From: Perca fluviatilis
Lineage: Eukaryota > Chordata > Actinopteri > Perciformes > Percidae
Reading direction: 5' to 3'
NCBI RefSeq assembly: GCF_010015445.1
Contig: NC_053123.1
Span: 7,648,434-7,712,433, forward strand
Length of the DNA: 64,000 nt
Shown here piece by piece: positions 11,207 to 22,699 of the stretch; position 1 is the stretch's first letter, and every line of letters starts with the position of its first letter. Under the pieces are notes generated by a model, which did no database searches, had not been told where the DNA came from, and was given only the letters and a program-made list of their open reading frames with translations. The translations under genes and the position numbers were made by a program.

Positions 11207-11269
<63 letters not shown>
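10925..11269 (+). mobile_element. LINE 3' end fragment followed by (ATT)n
   Basis: One frame gives LPEDIRSAESVISFKSLLKT and then YFYRRAFP, the C-terminal end typical of fish L2/Rex-type ORF2. The tail TGTGAAGCACTTTG...GGTGCTCTATAGATAAAG follows and ends in an ATT microsatellite (11208-11269), a normal 3' terminus for such copies. It is heavily 5'-truncated. Confidence 0.8.
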
Positions 11270-11438
11270 ATGAAGAACCTGGAACCAAAGATTTTATAAA
11301 GCATGTATGATATTGTGTTTTTGTTTAGTTAAGGGACTCATTACTGTTCAGTAGTATTGATTGGTAGTAGAGTAGGTCTATAACTGATTTGTATGTAGAA
11401 CTTGTGTATAGGTAGAACATGTAATATCTCAATGATTT

Positions 11439-11480
11439 GCATTATATATATATATATATATAAATAATATACTGTATATA
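11439..11480. repeat. (AT)n tract
   Basis: Imperfect alternating AT with a TAAATAATATACTG extension. Confidence 0.8.
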
Positions 11481-11514
11481 TTTCATTGAATATTATTTTC
11501 AATTAAATGTCTTG

Positions 11515-12390
11515 ACAACTACTGGATGGATTGCAACGAACTTGCTACACACATTCATATCACCCCCTCAGGATGTTTTGGCCTCTCTTCGCTAGCTCCC
11601 AATGCAAGCTAGAGCTGATTTTATGGTTCTTCTTTTAACATACAAGGCCCTGCATGGACTCGCACCACTTTATTTAGCAGAGCTTATTAAACCATATACA
11701 CCGGCACGCCCTCTCCGCTCCCTTGATGCTGGTCTCCTGGTCATTCCCCTGGTAAAATCAGTTAGAGCATTCTCCTACCGTGCCCCTCATCTATGATATG
11801 GACTCCCACTACATGTCAAAGAAGCTCACTCAGTTGACATTTTGAAATCTAGATTGAAAACCCACCTCTACTCATTATACTCCAGCCAACCGTAACACAC
11901 CATCCTTTCTGCGTCCTTCACAATCCTTTTCACTCATTCTCTCATGTTGCTGGTTTTGTATTGTTTATATATTACTGCTCTAATGTGGTTCAATTGTTTT
12001 ATTTCTGTTTCTTTAACTGCAAAGTGCACTGAGACCATGTTGAATGGTGATTTTACACTTTAAAAGTAAATTTGATTGATTGATTTGTAATAACTTTGGT
12101 GATGCCTAGCGCCATCATCAGGTCATTATTTCACCTTGTCCAATACTTTGGTTTGTGACCAAATACCTGCAAAAAGTAATGGCGTTCCTATCAGCCTCAG
12201 CTGTACTTTGTGTTCAGTGCTAATTACCAAATGTTAGCATGCTAACACGCTAAACTAAGTAGGTAGGCAAACAAAGTAAACATGGCCTGCTTAACATCAG
12301 CGTGTTAGCATCGTCATTGTGTAAGCATGTTAGCGTGCTGACAGTCACAGAGCCGCGAGCATGGCTGTAGTCTCTTTCGTTTCTTGTGGG
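11515..12390. repeat. Dispersed fish repeat with GCTAAC-rich end, split by a LINE
   Basis: The left part CTTGACAACTACTGGATGGA...CACCCCCTCAGGATG continues, after an inserted LINE fragment, as ACTTTGGTGATGCCTAGCGC...AATGTTAGCATGCTAACACG and ends near GAGCATGGCTGTAG. I recognise this as a common perciform interspersed repeat. The break (about 11574 and 12088) defines the LINE as the younger insertion. Confidence 0.6.
11575..12087 (+). mobile_element. 5'-truncated L2-type LINE
   Basis: Codes for LLLTYKALHGLAPLYLAELI followed by PARPLRSLDAGLLVIP and FSYRAPHL, the conserved C-terminus of L2-like ORF2. One in-frame stop replaces the Trp of the usual LW motif (11794-11796), and the frame can be followed to KSRLKTHLYSLY. 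The tail ends in GATTGATTGATT, the usual L2-type 3' terminus. Confidence 0.85.
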
Positions 12391-13905
12391 GTAGGAAGAA
12401 AAAGAAGTAAAAGTAGTTTGCATTCATGGGTAATCTGTCCCATGAAGCAGTTAACCGCTACTCACCCTGGCAGCAGCTGTTTGGCCCCTGCATGTGATTC
12501 TTCACTCTGACAAGCAACGTATTGCATTTGCATATCACCCAAACATTTTAATTGCATTTCAATACTGTAGAAAGGGTTCACTTTAAATGCCACCATTTTG
12601 CAACTTAGATAGTTTTAAATAAATACATCAGTAAATAATACAAAATTCCCCACAGCTACATATTCAATCACCATGTTTGCTGCCGTTCACATGATTATAA
12701 CTTTTTGCCTTTGGCTTTATAAGCCTCCAGTGACTCATTTCTACCATGCCACCAAATGCACACATATTCAAATGCAATGTTAAAGGATGAGACTCGCATG
12801 ATTACATTGAGACATTAGTGTCGTTTAATTTTTTCCATTAGGGTTCACTAGGCAAGTGGGGAATTCCGAAGGCAACATAAAAGCTAATTTACTCAAACCA
12901 TTAGGCATTGTATTATAATGGTAATATGCTCAAACATGTCTTCAACACTAATTTAAAACCGACCAGGCAGATTAAACAGAAATAACACCCATTGGCCAAT
13001 ACAAGTTGTACTGTATAATTAGCATGTTGAAATCCAGAAACAGATGGCACTTCTAACTGGTGTGTCTGTTCTTGTTAGTAAATGTAACCTCATCATGTTT
13101 GATTGAGCTGTCAATGGTCTCTGGGTTTCCAAAGCAGCAATAGGTCATCTTACTACTGTACTTTGCTGAATGACCACAAGTGTGGCAATGACCACCTTTA
13201 ATACCTACAACAATGCAGTCGTGTTTTTTTGAAAATGAACAGTTTGCTTCTAAACTTGTAATCTCGACAGAATAATCTTAAAACATTGCAAAGCAGCATG
13301 CAACTTTCTTGAAAATGAGTGTTCAGCTAAGGGAACTGAACAAAAAAAACTAAATCTAACCTTATCTGTTGGAGATTCTTGTGACTACATGCTGTGATAC
13401 AACATTCTTATGGCAATCCCTTTATCTGACACTAATAGATCTTTTACAAAAACCACTCCTGCCAAATGTGAGTGCAGAGACTGGCAGACACACTTTTACA
13501 TGAGATTTTTACTCGGGAGACTTGACAAGATCCTGACAAAATTAGCTCTGTATTTCCTTTGCCCTTCTTCTACAAATCTAATTTGTGTGACAGCAGCGAG
13601 CGAGCTTGGATTTGTAATTAAACTATAGACTGGAATATAATTGGTATTGCCTTGCATGACAAGAATGTCAGCCTCAGCCATCCAAAGTGAGCAGGTGGAT
13701 GGATCCCTATCTTATCATGTTTTTGCTAAACAAACCATCTAAAACAGGAAAGAGTCTGTCGATCTGAATATATATCCTTATTGATTTATTGCGTTATTGG
13801 ATGTCACAAATAATAGATAATTAGTTATTAAATGGCATTAAGTAATCTCACTCCCTGTTTCCAAGCCATTCTCACTCCCAACTTGTCACATAGAGAAATA
13901 GCTGA
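12391..13905. other. No recognised feature
   Basis: AT-rich, apparently unique sequence. Open frames are short and unsupported. Confidence 0.5.
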
Positions 13906-13909
13906 TCTC

Positions 13910-14120
13910 AATTCAAATCAAAGGGGCTTTATTGGCATGTGAAACAGACGTTAAGTTTAAGTAACAATTTACTGGCATAAAGTGTACAACAACAGTGCTG
14001 TGTACCATTGCAACACTGTAATCAAATATATACATGAAAAATAGGTCAAGTTTAACTAATACATACACATAAGCCTATATAAACAGATCGCTCTCTCTTC
14101 CTCTTTCACCCCATCTGAGG
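13910..14120 (-). mobile_element. LINE 3' tail, minus strand
   Basis: Read on the minus strand it ends in CATGCCAATAAAGCCCCTTT and TGATTTGAAT, the 3' end type of fish Tx1/L1-like LINEs (compare 50720-50775 and 57720-57780). No coding part is retained. Confidence 0.6.
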
Positions 14121-15180
14121 GAGTGTGTGTGGGGGGGGGGGGCTTGAAAATATTTATATCTACAAAAGGGGGGGCCCTGCAGAAAAACTTAGGGAACCAC
14201 TGTGTTAAGTTATCTTCCCGTATATCTGTTTATGGCACTGAATTTAACACACAAAAAACTACTGACAACTGGAGTAAAATCACTTGCATGTGTCAGTGTA
14301 CTTTGCCAATACAACTGGTTCTCATTTGGATTTAAATGTTTCTACCTGTGGGAAAAGGAATATCTTTGAGACTGACCAGACTGTTCATGTGGCATTACGT
14401 GGGATTATTTGCCTGCTACTTTCTTTCCTGTTTAAACATCTCTCAAGAGACTGAATTTATGTCACAAGGGATTTATTTGCAAGCATACAAGCTTAATGAA
14501 TGCTTCCATCATTTGGTCATTCCACATTACACACTGTACCAATTATCAGCCTTATGGGACGTGTCTGAAAATAATAGTGACATAAAACTGACACTACCAT
14601 CGTGCCTGCATTATTTTTTTCTTTAAAAATGTACCCAATTGTTGTTCTGACTGCCAATGATGCTGATGTTTAACTCAGGCGTTTCCCCTTTCCATGCTCT
14701 GCCCACCAAAGCTAAGTACTAACCCCAATGCCTGCCTCCAGGAGTGGGCCTCATCTCCTTATCCTGGGCAATATTCTCTCTCTTGCTTTAACTGAACATA
14801 AGTCAACATCTGTGGTGGTCCTACCTGGAAACTAGGTTCCTGGAGACATTGTTACCAGGTTCTCTGAGAGACCCAATCCACTCCAACAATAATGTGGTGA
14901 AGGGAATTGTGATAGGATATGAGAGGAACTCATGCAGAACCTCATGCATGATCTGTTTGGAGGAGACCACAAGAGCCAGGAAAGGGTTAGGGGGTTGCAG
15001 GCGAAAGGCTGGTGATGGGGGGAAAGCCAGAGCAGAACCAAAACACACTGGTTTGTCTTGAGATCACCAATAAAGAACTAGAGGCTGTAGGTAGGGAGAA
15101 GGGTATATGGGCTTATTTGCTTAGCATTCTACTACTGTGACCAGCCAGTTCTGGAACAGTGTGTGCTGCATGGTGGAATT
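14121..15180. other. Mostly unannotated; short repeat debris at the left
   Basis: A G-run followed by CTTAGGGAACCACTGTGTTA at 14130-14210 looks like the end of an old dispersed element. The rest shows no repeat ends, splice-flanked exon or long frame. Confidence 0.4.
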
Positions 15181-15186
15181 ATGTAA

Positions 15187-15302
15187 GGGTTAATGCCCGA
15201 CAAGATGTCCATTGTCTGGTGTTAATGAACGACGGTGAGGCGTGAACCGTATGCCGAAGTCCATTAATACCTGACAATGGACACCTCGAAGGGCATTAAC
15301 CC
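15187..15302. repeat. 44-bp imperfect inverted repeat
   Basis: The arms 15187-15230 and 15259-15302 begin and end with GGGTTAATGCCC and pair with about six mismatches around a 28-base spacer. This resembles a hairpin-forming dispersed repeat. It lies directly beside the element at 15305-16080. Confidence 0.8.
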
Positions 15303-15304
15303 GC

Positions 15305-16080
15305 TTATACCATGGTCACTTGCCAAATAACATATTTTTAAAACATCAGTTTATATTTTAATTTGTTTTACAATCGAAATCTAAAGTTTATTCAAACAAT
15401 AACTCTGTTTCCCTGGTTACGCCTGAGGGGTGGACTAATACCTGGAACAATCAGTCCCATCCTATAAGATTCTTATGCAATGCAATAGGAAAGACCTTAG
15501 ATACGACTTGCCACCCTTAGCAACAGGAGATATTTATAGTCCGCTCTGCTTGTAGAACCCTTCAGCTGAGCTACGAGCCAGAAACGCTAACTCTATGCTA
15601 GCAAGATCCAAAGTCAATAACATTGTGTACAATTGGCAATCAGTAAAAATAATTTGACAGTATGTTGAACAACAAGACAAGCTAGCTATCCAGCCATGTC
15701 ATTGTCCCCCAAACAATATAACGACTTTTACGAACAATGTTATCCACGATGTGTAACGTTACTGTCGGCTGCAGCCTGAAGTAGCGACCTGAACATTGAA
15801 CGGGATGTGAGATAACGTTATTCGCTGTGAAACAAGGTCAGTTCAGAGGGGCAGTATAACTTACTTCTTGCAGCCTGTGTGTTAGCGCCATCCTGTGGTG
15901 TTCAGAGCCAGTGTTGGAAATAACAGATTCACATTTCCTTTTTGATTTAATGTAGCACATTCATTTAGAACAGTAAACAGTCAGTTTCACCAGAACTCCT
16001 TTATTAGGTGTCCTCCATCACTTTTTTATGGACACCCTGCAGCCAATCAGAATCGAGTATTCACCCAGACCATGGTATAA
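15305..16080. mobile_element. Candidate TIR element with TTATACCATGGTC ends
   Basis: TTATACCATGGTC at the left and its exact reverse complement GACCATGGTATAA at the right frame 776 bp with no transposase. A target duplication was not recognised, so the superfamily is open. The 44-bp inverted repeat immediately to the left may belong to the same dispersed unit. Confidence 0.55.
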
Positions 16081-16439
16081 ATCAAACTGTAGAAAATTCC
16101 CTAGAAACAGCCCTGGCTCTGGGATGAGCTGGAGGAAATTGCAAGGGAAAGGAACACAAGGCTGCTCTACTGCAACCCTGACCAGGACAAACAACATTAA
16201 AATGGATGGATGGATGGCTTGATGTCCTTTATTTAACTTTTGTGGCATTGGGTACACTGTTATGCAATACAATACAAAATATTGGTACATCTTGGCCAGA
16301 AGGTCCTTCTAACATGTACACAGACACAGCCACACTGCAACAAAAATCAGTCTCGCTACACAAGGCATTCTCAGTAATGGTTTTGTATATCTTACGGAAA
16401 GTTATGCACAACAATTTGTTAGGGTATCTTACAAATAAC

Positions 16440-16665
16440 AGCGACCACCGACCAGTCACGTGACAAAGTTTAGACGACCGGACACATTACAGTTAAGTTT
16501 AGTGGGCGTTAAAATTACATTTAGCCGAAAAAGGGGACTGTGAGCGGGGTACCGGTCACCATGAGGTGACAGCGGCCGTTACAGGTTTAGCTGACAAGAG
16601 TTGACTGTCAGGCACCAAATCTACAAATTAGGATTAGAAAAAAATATTGGTTTGGGTTAAAACAT
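16440..16665. repeat. Dispersed repeat fragment
   Basis: CAGTCACGTGAC..., TTAAGTTTAGTGGGCGTTAAAA and a later TTGGTTTGGGTTAAAA resemble segments at 22340-22570 and 36300-36470, which share the TTAAGTTTAG...GGTTTGG wording. Class not assigned. Confidence 0.4.
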
Positions 16666-17231
16666 AGGCCACCTTGAGTAGTTCTCCCGGGACATGAGCA
16701 CCCGTTTTCCCCTTAACATCTGCCGGGACACAAACTTCTCTCTTAGCTTCACATCCCTGTATTTTAGGACCCACCTTCCACCCCAACCTTCTCCCTATGC
16801 GGCTCTTCAAGATCTTATAGAGCGATGTGGGGCTTACAGTAATAAATACGTGGCATACAGTGCTTTACATTTAATAGCTAAATTTACAAATGGTTCATTA
16901 AAACAGAGACACCTGCACAGTGAGTATAGCCAGAAATGCTCCATCATCCACAAAGAAAGCGACGATATGTGCAGATTCAAAGACTCTCAGTGGCTGTTGG
17001 TGCTAGATACAAAGATAAAAAAAAACACTGAGGAAAGTTACCAGCACACAGAGCTCCCTTACGCATCGTTGGCAATGCTCCTACTGCTCTGATTCCAGTG
17101 TTCAATTACCTTTCTTTTACGTTTACAAGGCAACATAATGTGTTTGATGTACTTCTAATTCAGTTCCAATTCTGTACCACTGTCTAATTTGTCATTGTCT
17201 TAAGAACCAGCCAGTCAATATATGAACACAA

Positions 17232-18140
17232 TACATGGACAAAAGTTCAAAGGCAACCAAACACTACACCCTAGACCAGGGATCTTCAACAGGGGGTCCG
17301 GGACCCCTAGGGGTTCCTCAGAGTCAATGCAGGGGGGGGGGCTCCAAATTATTGTTAATTTTTGAAAGTTTTTTCAAAAATTTAAAAGTCTTAACATGAG
17401 TCCAACATATTATTAGCAAATATAACTCAACACTGATGATAGGCTTACTGGCCTATAGGTAAGGTAGTCACTAAGGCCATCCACAGATACAGTTCATCCC
17501 AAAGGATTCACTGTGCCACATGTATGTTTAACATTAAAACATGATTTATAAAATCAGGCAAACAATTATTAGGCTTTTTAATAGCTTAGGATTATATGCA
17601 AAAAAAAAGGTATGTATAAAGGCTTTTGGCTTTGAAGACCCCTGCCCTTGACGATGTTTTAACAGCCTAGACTCTTCTGGGAAGGATTTCAACCAGATTT
17701 TGGAACCTAGCTAAAGGGATTGGCTCCCATTTAGCCTCAAGAGCATTAGTGAGGTCAGCCACTGGTGTTAGGCAAAGAGGCCTGGCTCGCAGTCCAGTTC
17801 TTCCCAAAGAGGTGTGATGTGGTTACGATCAGGGTCCTGTGCAGCCCAGTCAAGTTCTTCCTCGCCAAACTGGAGAAAAAAACATGAACATGATTTTTTT
17901 CATGGATCTGGCTTTGTGCAACAAGGCAATGTCATGTTGAAACAGGGAAGGGTCTTACCCAAATGGTTGCCTCAAACTTGGAATTACAATATCGTAAAAA
18001 GTATTGTATGATGTGTATGTGTGCTCATAGCATTAAGATTTATCCTCATTGGAACTAACCATGAAAATCAAACCAGATAACAGATAAACACATACTGTAA
18101 GTCTATGTCTTAAATGTCTGCATACTTTTGACCATATAGA
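17232..18140 (-). mobile_element. Degraded Tc1/mariner-like transposon
   Basis: The ends TACATGGACAAAAGT (left) and ACTTTTGACCATATA (right) are matching inverted repeats. On the minus strand the sequence around 17770-17830 reads PLWEELDCEPG, which resembles the third catalytic block of Tc1 transposases (normally LW.ELD). IPF-like and KSFPEES segments follow. Stops interrupt it throughout. The hAT MITE at 17277-17644 is inserted near its left end. Confidence 0.6.
17277..17644. mobile_element. hAT MITE (CAGGGATCTTCAA ends)
   Basis: The left end CAGGGATCTTCAA pairs with the right end TTTGAAGACCCCTG. The flanks CCCTAGAC (17269-17276) and CCCTTGAC (17645-17652) are an 8-bp duplication with one mismatch. 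A G-run lies near 17332. Non-coding. Confidence 0.8.
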
Positions 18141-19006
18141 GTAAGTTACTAATTTACATTTTCAGTGAAGCTTTGTTTCTAGCCATTCAGCTTGCAATCT
18201 TAAAACTATATTTTTTAAATCAAGCATATATCAGCTCATGGTTTTTGATAGTATGACTGCACTGCCATTTGATGACAAATGTATCTAGGACATCAGAGAC
18301 ATTTTCCTTCTTAACTTTTCATTCTAATTTCAGAATGACCTGACAGTGTCACAAAGAGGTTGTTTGCTGTCTAATATAAGCCTTATGTGACTAATCCAAA
18401 CCTTGTCATGTAGTGACAGTTACTATATTTGATGCTACCTGTGCCAATAGTTATTCATTATTTCTAGGATTGCTCTACAAGAATAAATAAAAATAAAAAA
18501 CTAATACTAACTGAGCCTGGATTCTGCCTGTTAAAAGACATTATATCTATTTATCTGGAGTTGACATATTTCATTACCCTCTCTCCCTGCTCTGCAAATG
18601 GTTCATTTTCATTTATTGAACCAATGGCAAATGTGTCTAACTGGATGTGAGCTCATATGATTACAGAAGTAAAAATAGAAGGCAAAGTGTGAAGAGCAGA
18701 TTTTTTTCTCTCTATTTTGTCACAGTCCCCCAGTTTTATCATTGTGGAAAACAGAAAATAATCATATTATTCAGAAGGATGCCTGCAAAACTACTGTGTG
18801 TGAGATGGAATGCTGTCGAAATAAAATACTGTATTATTCATGCCCTGGGCATATCAGTAATATCCTCAGTAGCTATGATTTTAAATATTCAATTAGGTAG
18901 AGGGAAAGGTTATTTTAGGTAACTTGGATAAATGGGCACACAAGATTTCTCCAAGCAAAATTGCAAATCACCATTTTTTCACATGGACTAGATAGACAAA
19001 CACAAA
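18141..19006. other. No recognised feature
   Basis: AT-rich sequence with scattered short frames and no supported element or exon. Confidence 0.5.
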
Positions 19007-19209
19007 GGGCCCTATTTTAACGATCTGAAACGCAAGTATCAAACACGAAACGCAAGTAGCTTTGTGGGCGGATCTCGGGCGCTGTTGCTATAATACCGGC
19101 GGGATAAATAACTCTTGCGCCCGACGAAAATCTGAAATGGGTTGGTCTGAATTAGCTAGGAGAGGAGACCGACGTTCTCGTCAGGGTCGTAAAAGACAGA
19201 GAAGTCACA

Positions 19210-19490
19210 TTGTATGGGGATGGGAGAAACCCACCCAAATTAGCTTCCATTAAACAGGCGTGGGAGGAAATTGCCACAGTTGTTTCCACGGCTGGCATCC
19301 TCAGGACATCGCACCAGTGCCGCAAGCGCTACAACGATGCCAGAAGACAGGTGGCAACAAACGAACACACAGTACAACTGGAGGTGGATCTGCCTCTACT
19401 CAGGACATCGCTGTGTCCACCCTCTCCGCTTAAAGCATTGAGGGATTTGGAGGCTTGGAAATCGGCACCCAACCCCAAGGTACACTTATA
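19210..19490 (+). pseudogene. Harbinger Myb/SANT-like DNA-binding protein, N-terminal part
   Basis: The frame reads KLASIKQAWEEIATVVSTAG and then SHQCRKRYNDARRQV, a trihelix/SANT-like helix-turn-helix with the W..IA and CR.R.. spacing expected of the accessory protein that recruits Harbinger transposase to DNA. The frame ends in NPKVHL. AACCCCAAG followed by GTACAC could be a splice donor, with an acceptor at about 19598 before SQEEDPG. That splice is inference. Confidence 0.6.
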
Positions 19491-19640
19491 AATCTAGTTC
19501 ACATACATAGAGATTTGTCTTGAAAATCTTTCTAATCATTATTGACATGAAATAAATGTAACACAGCCATACAATAAATCAAAACAATGTAACGCAGCTT
19601 CGCAGGAAGAAGACCCTGGCCTCGGGAGCAGTGTGCACGG

Positions 19641-20394
19641 CCATGTTGGTCATCTTACTTTAAAAAAGTAATTAGTTACAGTTACAAATTACTTCTCCCA
19701 AAAAGTAATTGAGTTAGTAACTCAGTTACCACATTGTAAAAGTAATTAGTTACTCAGCAAAGTAACTGTGACATTATTTTTTATGTTCTATAACGCTATT
19801 ACGTTCTATAACATCTTTAACATCAAAGATGTTTATATTAACTGATTGAAGAATAAAAACACTATATACAGTATCACATGTTGCTGACCCGAAAAATCGA
19901 GCGTTGCTTGTTTTAACAGAGTGGCTCCGTCTCCTTCGCTGGAGCTCACGCTAGCTGCATTTGGGCTTGGGGTTGGGTTGGCAGCGGCAACAAGTGTCGT
20001 GTTAGCATGTGTTGATGTGAGGTGCTTCATAAGATTGGAGTTGCTTGGGGCAGACGTAGATAAAGTCTTTTTTCCTGGGCATAGCGTGTATGTTACATAA
20101 ACATTCTTGCCTTTAATTTCAATGAGCGAGAAGTAGTTCCGGTACTTCCAGTTCGAGAACGCTACCTTTTGAATTTCCCTGGCTCGTCGCTGTCTTGTGT
20201 TTAGTAGTAGTCAGAGCGTCCAGTCATATGCAACGGTGTCATCATCCCCACCCCTGCTCTCTCCAGGCAGCTGATGTCACCTCGCACTTCATTCGACCAA
20301 ATTGTAGTAATGCGCCACTTTACATTCTCAGTAACTGAAAAAATAACGCCGTTAGTAACGTCGTTATACTTAAACGCCGTTACTCCCAACACTG
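19641..20394. mobile_element. Tol2-like non-autonomous hAT
   Basis: The right end is CCCAACACTG, the complement of the CAGTGTTGGG Tol2-type terminus. The left end is a degraded CCATGTTGGTC. The flanks GTGCACGG (19633-19640) and GCGCACGG (20395-20402) are an 8-bp duplication with one mismatch. The body contains AAGTAATTAGTTAC-type repeats near both ends, as in other Tol2-like elements. There is no transposase. Confidence 0.85.
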
Positions 20395-20772
20395 GCGCAC
20401 GGGCCAAGCAGTGCGCATGGGCCAGCTGAAGAGGGAGCAGCGCAACCACCAAGGTGCAGAGGAACCAGACCCACTACACGCAGCATCGTGAGACCGGAGG
20501 ACCACCCGTTCCTGCAGCGAGCGGGAGCTGTCCGGGATGCGGCCAAGCAGAAATGCCCGTCTTGGGTGGCGATGTTGCTGCGGCCTCTCAGGCGCATCTC
20601 CTCAAGTCTGGAGAGTATTGCTGCAGCCATGGAGCATGGGCCTCCAAACGCAGCACCTCCTCCTGTTGTGCCCCTTCCTCCTCTCCTCACTCCATCTCCG
20701 TCCACCTGCTCCACCAGGAGCACATCGCGCGTTGCCACTCCCGGACCCTCACATGTCCAATCCCACTTATGA
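20395..20772 (+). pseudogene. Harbinger accessory protein, C-terminal part
   Basis: The frame continues after the hAT with RISSSLESIAAAMEHGPPNA followed by a Pro-rich tail (APPPVVPLPPLLTPSPST), a composition common at the C-terminus of Harbinger Myb-type proteins. The link to the upstream SANT segment is inferred from position and the TSD. Confidence 0.5.
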
Positions 20773-20775
20773 ACA

Positions 20776-21940
20776 TTAGTAATGTTCGTCAGAAAACTCT
20801 TTTAAAGGGTATCACTGTGGCTTAAGATGCATGCATGATTGATTCTGACATGGGATCGATAGTCGTAGATTAAAAGCAGATTAATGGGCCTTTAAAATGA
20901 CATACAGGCAGTTACAAAAAAACAACAAAAGGTTTCATAATCACTGCTGCCGTTGCCTATATCTGTGTAACATAAAATACTTGTTTTTACTTCCCCAATT
21001 CTAACACAAAAAGAAAACAAAAAGAACACCAACTGGTTTAGGATTTTAAAAAAAGGGAAGGTAACTTCCGCCAAGAGCACAACTTACTTTTCTCTTGGAG
21101 ATGGTCATTTTTCATCCACACGTTTGCTTTTATTTTCCCGGAGTGGTTAGACTAAAACCAATGCTTTATTTTTCAGTGATGTAAGTCCTGATCCACACAG
21201 GTTCACACTTTCACACCTGAAGGCTGCCCAGGACAACCACGGTCTGATCTGCGGACTAAATGGAGTGTTACTCAAAATGTCTGAGCACTTTCCATTACTT
21301 CCACTAGCCTGTGTGGACAAGTTGTAAGTAAGCATCTTTCCATCATGTTCAAATATCGATCCGTGTCCCTGGCTTCTCTTCGGAAACAGAGCGCCCCTTA
21401 ACACACATTACCTATTTTTGCTGAGTCTGTGGTCATGAACTCTTCTGTGTATGTCTGTTTCTTGTTTGTAGATACACTTACTGTAAGTGAATATCCTAGC
21501 TCCTGGAGGAGAAATGCAGGACATGAAAAAAGAGCTTTGTTGGTTGAATTTCTCTTCAAATGAAAGCACCTAGAGTTCTCTGCAGTGAGCCGATTGTTCT
21601 TTACTACAAGGATGTGAGATGTAGGTAAGCTGCAGGAAGAGAAGCCTGTTGTCATCACTGTAAAATGTCTTAAATTACATATTTCTAAAGCACTAACATA
21701 AGGGAAAGAGAAACCTGAGAAAGCACAATGGCATTGTCATACAGTGTGTGTGATCTCTTTGGTTACAGCACAAATCCTTTTAGGGTAATGATGATTACGT
21801 GTATCCCTTACATACTTCTTGGATAGTCAGAAATTGTAGCGGTTTGTTTTTTGAAACAAAATAAGTCTCTAACTGGGCCAATGACTGCAACCAATGAGGA
21901 TCACACAGATATAAAGTGGATATTAATCTTGTCATCTGAT
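20776..21940. other. No recognised feature
   Basis: AT-rich; overlapping short frames on both strands without splice or motif support. Confidence 0.5.
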
Positions 21941-22335
21941 TTATTTGGACTCCAGGCAGATGGAATGGCAGACATTTGTGCAAGTGAGCAATTCTCATGC
22001 TGTTTGCAGTTTGTGGATTATTATATGACAGCACAGAATGTGTCTCTTGGATTTTACAGTGCATGCGACTCATCAGCAGAAACGCTGTTTTCATACATGT
22101 GCAGTACATTTTCTCCGTTTAAACGTACCTCTGAAACAGCTGCACATATATTGTTTTGACGGTGCATCAAACATGTCTGGACATTTGCATGGTGTCCAAG
22201 CGAAACTAAAAGAGTGTTCAGGCCTCCCTTTATGTCCATTACAGTAACCATTCATTGGATCAGTTCGGCACAACACGTCCTCACTCATACCTAAACGACA
22301 GAATAGGTGGATTGCCAATGACTCCCAAAACAACA
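21941..22335 (+). pseudogene. hAT transposase fragment (ZMYM/DUF4371-like type), frameshifted
   Basis: Successive frames give ADGMADICASEQFSCCLQFV and DYYMTAQNVSLGFYSA, then LKQLHIYCFDGASNMSGHLH and GVQAKLKECSG, then YVHYSNHSLDQ. The FDGASNMSG segment is the conserved second catalytic Asp region of this transposase type and VH.SNHSLD the following block. At least two frameshifts are present. The ends of the parent transposon were not located. Confidence 0.75.
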
Positions 22336-22339
22336 TATA

Positions 22340-22630
22340 TGTTTCTAATTAACGCTGTGATCCGGCCGCACGGTGGCCGTTTTAAACACATGACCGTAAC
22401 ACGTGACCGCTCTGGCAGTTTTAATCACTTGATGGTTTTAGCGTAGCAGTTTTAAACCTTTGAAACACATATTTCACTTTGATAAAAGGAATTAGTTAAG
22501 TTTAGGCAACAAAAATACTTAGTTAGAGTTAGTAAAACATCAGGGATTGGGTTAAAATGACTAAAATTATGAGGTAATGACGTCACAGACTTTCACACAA
22601 ACACAAACCCAATGAAAACATTGGAGCGAT
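22340..22630. repeat. Dispersed repeat fragment
   Basis: GCTGTGATCCGGCCGCACGG, TTAGTTAAGTTTAGGCAACA and GGATTGGGTTAAAATGACTA resemble a frequent fish repeat; related wording occurs at 16440-16665 and 36300-36470. Confidence 0.4.
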
Positions 22631-22699
22631 ATAGGACGATGCAGGGTGAGACGAGGGCCAAGATATCTGGATTGTATAATCAAGCCAAACAAATGAGGA

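Larger units (their letters stand above)
19007..20775 (+). mobile_element. PIF/Harbinger relic carrying a SANT/Myb-protein gene, split by a hAT
   Basis: The left end GGGCCCTATTTTAACGATCT is the known terminal motif of a fish Harbinger group. Inside are coding pieces of the second Harbinger protein (Myb/SANT type) at about 19210-19490 and 20395-20772. The DDE transposase gene and the right terminus were not found. A Tol2-like hAT (19641-20394) is inserted between the two coding pieces. Confidence 0.7.

Noticed and set aside
11101..11304. Poly-isoleucine frame
   Set aside because: It is the reverse reading of the ATT microsatellite.
16694..17092. 132-codon plus-strand frame
   Set aside because: No motif, no splice sites and no neighbour support; likely chance.
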